From Polaribacter tangerinus (GTDB taxonomy: Bacteria; Bacteroidota; Bacteroidia; Flavobacteriales; Flavobacteriaceae): a stretch of 64,000 nucleotides of DNA. This document shows positions 61,203 through 64,000 of the stretch, in pieces. The notes below the pieces were generated by a model. It saw only the letters and a list, made by a program, of their open reading frames with translations. It had not been told where the DNA came from and did not search any database. How positions within the stretch are numbered: the stretch's first letter is position 1; each line of letters begins with the position of its first letter. Position numbers and translations under genes: made by a program. The stretch lies in NCBI RefSeq assembly GCF_038024095.1, contig NZ_CP150668.1, positions 1,426,001 to 1,490,000 on the forward strand, written 5' to 3'.

Positions 61203-62219
61203 TTACTGTTTGGTGGAGTCTCTAATTATTAAATCTGTCTCTAAAATATGCTCTTTATAAGTAATTCCTTTATTTTTTTTCTTGTCTTTAATTTGCTTGT
61301 ATAAAATTTTAAACGCTTTTTTTCCCATTTGAAAACCAGGCTGATTTATAGTGGTTAATGAGGGCGATATAACCGAAGACATAAACCAATTACTAAAGCC
61401 TACGACATTTATTTGGTCTGGAATTTTAATGCCCATTTGAGTGAGTGCCGAAATGGCACCAATAGCCACTAAATCAGTATTGATAAAAATTCCGTCTACA
61501 TCATTATGATCTTTTAAAAGCTGCTTTGCATAAAAAGCACCTTCTTCAAAACTCATATCTTTTAATAGGTATACCAGAGATGCATCATAGGTAATATTGT
61601 GGTCGGTTAGCGCTTGTTTATATCCCAAAAACCGGTCTATAGAGTTTTGAGGTAATAAAGGACCTCTAAAATGTGCAATTCTAGTACAACCAATACTTAT
61701 TAGGTGAGCTGTTGCTTTGTATGCAGCCTTTCTATCATCTATAATTACCTTAGAACACTTTACTACTTTGGCAATTTTATCGAACATTACCAATGGCGTT
61801 TCTTGTTCTGTAATTTCGGTTAAGTGTTTAAAGTCTGCCGTTTCATTTGCAAGAGAAATTAAAATACCATCCACTCTTTTACTTAACAATAAGTTTAACT
61901 GCTTTTTTTCTAATTCATAAGATTCGTTAGATTGTAAAGTAATTACTAAATATCCTTTTTTTTCTGCCTGAGAAATAATTCCTTTAATAACACTTGAAAA
62001 AAAGTGATGAACAATTTCAGGAATAATCAACCCAATAGTTTTAGATTCTTTAGTTCTTAAATTTACCGCAAAAGCATTGGGTTTGTAATTTAATAAAGAA
62101 GCGGTTTCTCTAACGAGCTTTCTTGTCTTCTTACTAACATCCGGATATTCTTTTAACGCCTTTGAAACCGTGGTTATAGATATGCCTAATTCTTCTGCTA
62201 TTTGCTTGAGTGTTACCAA
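61203..62219 (-). CDS. LacI family transcriptional regulator
   Basis: 338 residues. N-terminal LacI HTH: TLKQIAEELGISITTVSKALKEYPDVSKKTR (3-33) with hinge helix KPNAFAVNLRTKES; then a periplasmic-binding-protein-like effector domain (60-335). It binds sugars or related ligands. Divergent from a TonB receptor with two CGAAAACGTTTTCG operators between, so it probably controls uptake of a carbohydrate and its own gene. Ligand unknown. Confidence 0.92.
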   Translation of the reverse strand: MVTLKQIAEELGISITTVSKALKEYPDVSKKTRKLVRETASLLNYKPNAFAVNLRTKESKTIGLIIPEIVHHFFSSVIKGIISQAEKKGYLVITLQSNESYELEKKQLNLLLSKRVDGILISLANETADFKHLTEITEQETPLVMFDKIAKVVKCSKVIIDDRKAAYKATAHLISIGCTRIAHFRGPLLPQNSIDRFLGYKQALTDHNITYDASLVYLLKDMSFEEGAFYAKQLLKDHNDVDGIFINTDLVAIGAISALTQMGIKIPDQINVVGFSNWFMSSVISPSLTTINQPGFQMGKKAFKILYKQIKDKKKNKGITYKEHILETDLIIRDSTKQ

Positions 62220-62262
62220 TATAAAATGAATTATTTAAAAAAATTGTACTTATTTTACTGGC

Positions 62263-62270
62263 TAAATATA
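62263..62270 (-). promoter_or_regulatory. Possible -7 box of the LacI-family gene
   Basis: TATATTTA on the minus strand, one base off TAnnTTTG, 43 bases before the start. The operators begin 16 bases upstream of it, covering its -33 area, which would suit autorepression. Confidence 0.35.
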
Positions 62271-62285
62271 CACATTTTTATTTTT

Positions 62286-62319
62286 CGAAAACGTTTTCGG
62301 TAAATCGAAAACGTTTTCG
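62286..62319. promoter_or_regulatory. Two LacI-type operators
   Basis: CGAAAACGTTTTCG occurs at 62286-62299 and again at 62306-62319; both are perfect 14-bp palindromes with the central CG typical of LacI/GalR sites. The second extends to an 18-bp palindrome (62304-62321). Centres are 20 bp apart, about two helical turns, so two dimers could bind on the same face. Confidence 0.85.
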
Positions 62320-62354
62320 ATTTATTTATATGATAAAAAATTGGTTCATAAAAA

Positions 62355-62362
62355 TACATTTG
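62355..62362 (+). promoter_or_regulatory. -7 box of the TonB receptor gene at the window end
   Basis: TACATTTG matches TAnnTTTG, 40 bases before the ATG at 62403. The operators lie 35 to 70 bases upstream of it, a position more typical of activation than of direct blocking. Confidence 0.45.
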
Positions 62363-62402
62363 ACAAGAAAACTATTAACTTTTTATTAAATTCACAGTTA
62401 AA

Positions 62403-64000
62403 ATGAAAAAACAACCACACTTTAAACTTGCTGTACTGATAGTCTTTTTACTATCGACTACCGTTTTTGTTGCACAATCAACAATTTCTGGAACAGTAAA
62501 AGATCAAAATGGAGACTTGATTCCTGGAGTGAATGTCTTATTAAAAGGAACTTCTAAAGGAGCTACCACAGATTTTGATGGAAACTATGAAATTAAAAAT
62601 GTAACCGACGGCACTTACACCATTATTGCCTCTTACATTGGTTACGATAATTTTAAAAAAGAAATAACTGTAGCCGGTAATTTAAACCTAAATATTGTTA
62701 TTAAAGAAAATGCAGAATCTTTAGACGAAATTATTATTACAGGAGTTACAAACCCAAGGTCTAAAATAGAGTCTAGTATTTCAATAACTACAATTAAACC
62801 AAATGTTGTAGCACAATCTGCACCAAGAACAACTGCAGAAATATTTAGAACAATTCCGGGTATTCGTTCAGAATCTTCTGGTGGAGAAGGAAACTCTAAC
62901 ATTGCCGTAAGAGGTGTGCCAGTATCTTCTGGTGGTTCTAAATATGTACAACTTCAAGAAGACGGGTTACCAGTACTTTTATTTGGTGATATGTCTTTCG
63001 CTACCGCAGATATTTTTACTAGATTCGACAACAGTATTGGAAGAATTGAAGCAATAAGAGGTGGTTCTGCATCTACAGCATCTTCAAACGCTCCGGGTGC
63101 AATCATTAACTTAATTAGTAAAACAGGAAAAATTGAAGGCGGTGCCATCGGTACTACTTTTGGTTTAGATTACGACTCTTTTAGAACAGACTTTAACTAT
63201 GGCGCACCAATTGCAGAAGGTTTGTACTTTCATGTTGGTGGGTTTTATAGAGTTGGTGAAGGAATAAGAGAAACTGGCTTTACAGCAAACAATGGCGGAC
63301 AATTTAAATTTAACTTAACCAAAGAGTTTAAAGACGGATATATACGTTTAAATGCTAAATTTTTAAATGATAGAACTGCTGCATTTTTACCTATGCCAAT
63401 AGCTGTTTCTGGCACAAATAGTAACCCTACTTGGGAAAACGCTGCCAATTTTAGCGCAACAAGAGGAACTTCTCACACACCTTACTTAACCCAAAATGTT
63501 GGTTTAGGTGCAGACGGACAATTAAGAAGATCAGACGTTTCCGACGGTATGAACCCTGTTTCTAAATCTATCGGGCTAGAAGCTTCTTTTAATTTAGCCG
63601 AAGGATGGAAAATTAAAAACAATGGTCGTTTTTCTATTAACAACGGTAACTTCGTATCTCCATTTCCTGCTCAAGTAGCAAGCGCAAGTGATATTGCAGC
63701 TTCTTTTGGAGCAGGCACAACACTGCAATTTGCCAACAATGGTGCAGCTGTTGCAGCAAATAGTTTAGTTTCTAGAATTCATATGTTCGATGTTGAATTA
63801 AACAACTTTAATAACTTTATGAATGACTTTAAATTATCTAAATCTTTCGATAAAGTAAACGTAACACTTGGATATTTTAAATCGATACAAAACGTTTCTA
63901 TGTCTTGGTTATGGAACTCTTACCTGCAAGAGGTATCAGACAGTAATGCACGTTTAATTAACGCTTTTGATTCTGCAAACAATGCATTAAGTGAAAATGG
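62403..64000 (+). CDS. TonB-dependent receptor (partial, runs off the window)
   Basis: At least 532 residues are visible with no stop. Signal peptide (MKKQPHFKLAVLIVFLLSTTVFVAQ), CarboxypepD_reg-like domain (about 27-110, GTVKDQNGDLIPGVNVLLKG), plug (about 115-240: LDEIIITGVTNPRSKIESS, IPGIRSESSGGEGNSNIAVRGV, RIEAIRGGSASTASSNAPGAIINLIS), then the barrel. Imports a ligand across the outer membrane; regulation by the divergent LacI protein suggests a sugar. No SusD-like partner is visible in the window. Confidence 0.93.
   Translation, partial: MKKQPHFKLAVLIVFLLSTTVFVAQSTISGTVKDQNGDLIPGVNVLLKGTSKGATTDFDGNYEIKNVTDGTYTIIASYIGYDNFKKEITVAGNLNLNIVIKENAESLDEIIITGVTNPRSKIESSISITTIKPNVVAQSAPRTTAEIFRTIPGIRSESSGGEGNSNIAVRGVPVSSGGSKYVQLQEDGLPVLLFGDMSFATADIFTRFDNSIGRIEAIRGGSASTASSNAPGAIINLISKTGKIEGGAIGTTFGLDYDSFRTDFNYGAPIAEGLYFHVGGFYRVGEGIRETGFTANNGGQFKFNLTKEFKDGYIRLNAKFLNDRTAAFLPMPIAVSGTNSNPTWENAANFSATRGTSHTPYLTQNVGLGADGQLRRSDVSDGMNPVSKSIGLEASFNLAEGWKIKNNGRFSINNGNFVSPFPAQVASASDIAASFGAGTTLQFANNGAAVAANSLVSRIHMFDVELNNFNNFMNDFKLSKSFDKVNVTLGYFKSIQNVSMSWLWNSYLQEVSDSNARLINAFDSANNALSEN

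Noticed and set aside
62403-64000. SusC-type receptor
   Set aside because: No SusD partner is visible and the plug/linker pattern is of the general TonB receptor kind; the gene is cut by the window edge, so only TonB-dependent receptor is supported.

Overview
The window reads as the chromosome of a marine-type member of the Flavobacteriaceae (Bacteroidota), close to Polaribacter or Tenacibaculum. It is AT-rich, has no Shine-Dalgarno pattern, and carries TAnnTTTG -7 boxes in front of many genes. Typical family markers are present: DUF4270, DUF4271 and DUF4296 lipoproteins or membrane proteins, a SprE/PorW type IX secretion lipoprotein, TonB receptors with carboxypeptidase-like N-domains, a split ATP synthase operon, and a ribonucleotide reductase whose ATP-cone sits on the small subunit. 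Genus is inferred, not shown. No rRNA, tRNA or CRISPR array was recognised.

Layout. 1-1640 is a small accessory patch (partial unknown ORF, HTH protein and partner, recombinase-like fragment) lying directly behind glmS. 1641-5940 is glmS, a DUF4270 lipoprotein and a half-length starch-synthase-like protein, divergent from panC-panD-membrane protein and radA (6038-9676). 9790-16190 holds hemD and DUF4271 facing a mannosyltransferase-pyrC-DUF4296 run, a short-chain epimerase and tyrS. 16248-21340 has twin YHS proteins, a LuxE-like protein, an orphan, an isoaspartyl peptidase lipoprotein and an ALDH7-type dehydrogenase. 21574-30196 is one long minus-strand run: sprE, bactofilin, atpZ, a small membrane protein, then atpB-E-F-H-A-G, with a 39-bp segment of the atpG tail triplicated downstream. 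atpD and atpC are not here.

30419-35778 is the most unusual block: a PadR regulator, four paralogous four-helix membrane proteins with a shared N-terminal DH-motif domain, an ABC permease and an ABC ATPase in one tight operon, with a perfect 9-bp inverted repeat on its promoter. 35866-40452 contains thioredoxin, an ABC ATPase and a small acyl-carrier-protein operon (hotdog, ketosynthase, ACP, phosphopantetheinyl transferase, GreA-like). 40582-44799 is a TonB receptor plus a GDSL-like lipoprotein.

44990-53053 carries ribF, serS, an unlisted 47-residue gene, TPR and small membrane proteins, an outer-membrane protein, rsmA and mgtE. 53124-56180 is the nrdB-nrdA pair of the NrdBi/class Id kind. 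56541-61111 has ctaA, moaE, moaD and a DUF5686 outer-membrane protein. The window closes with a LacI-family regulator divergent from a TonB receptor that runs off the end; two near-identical perfect palindromes lie between them.
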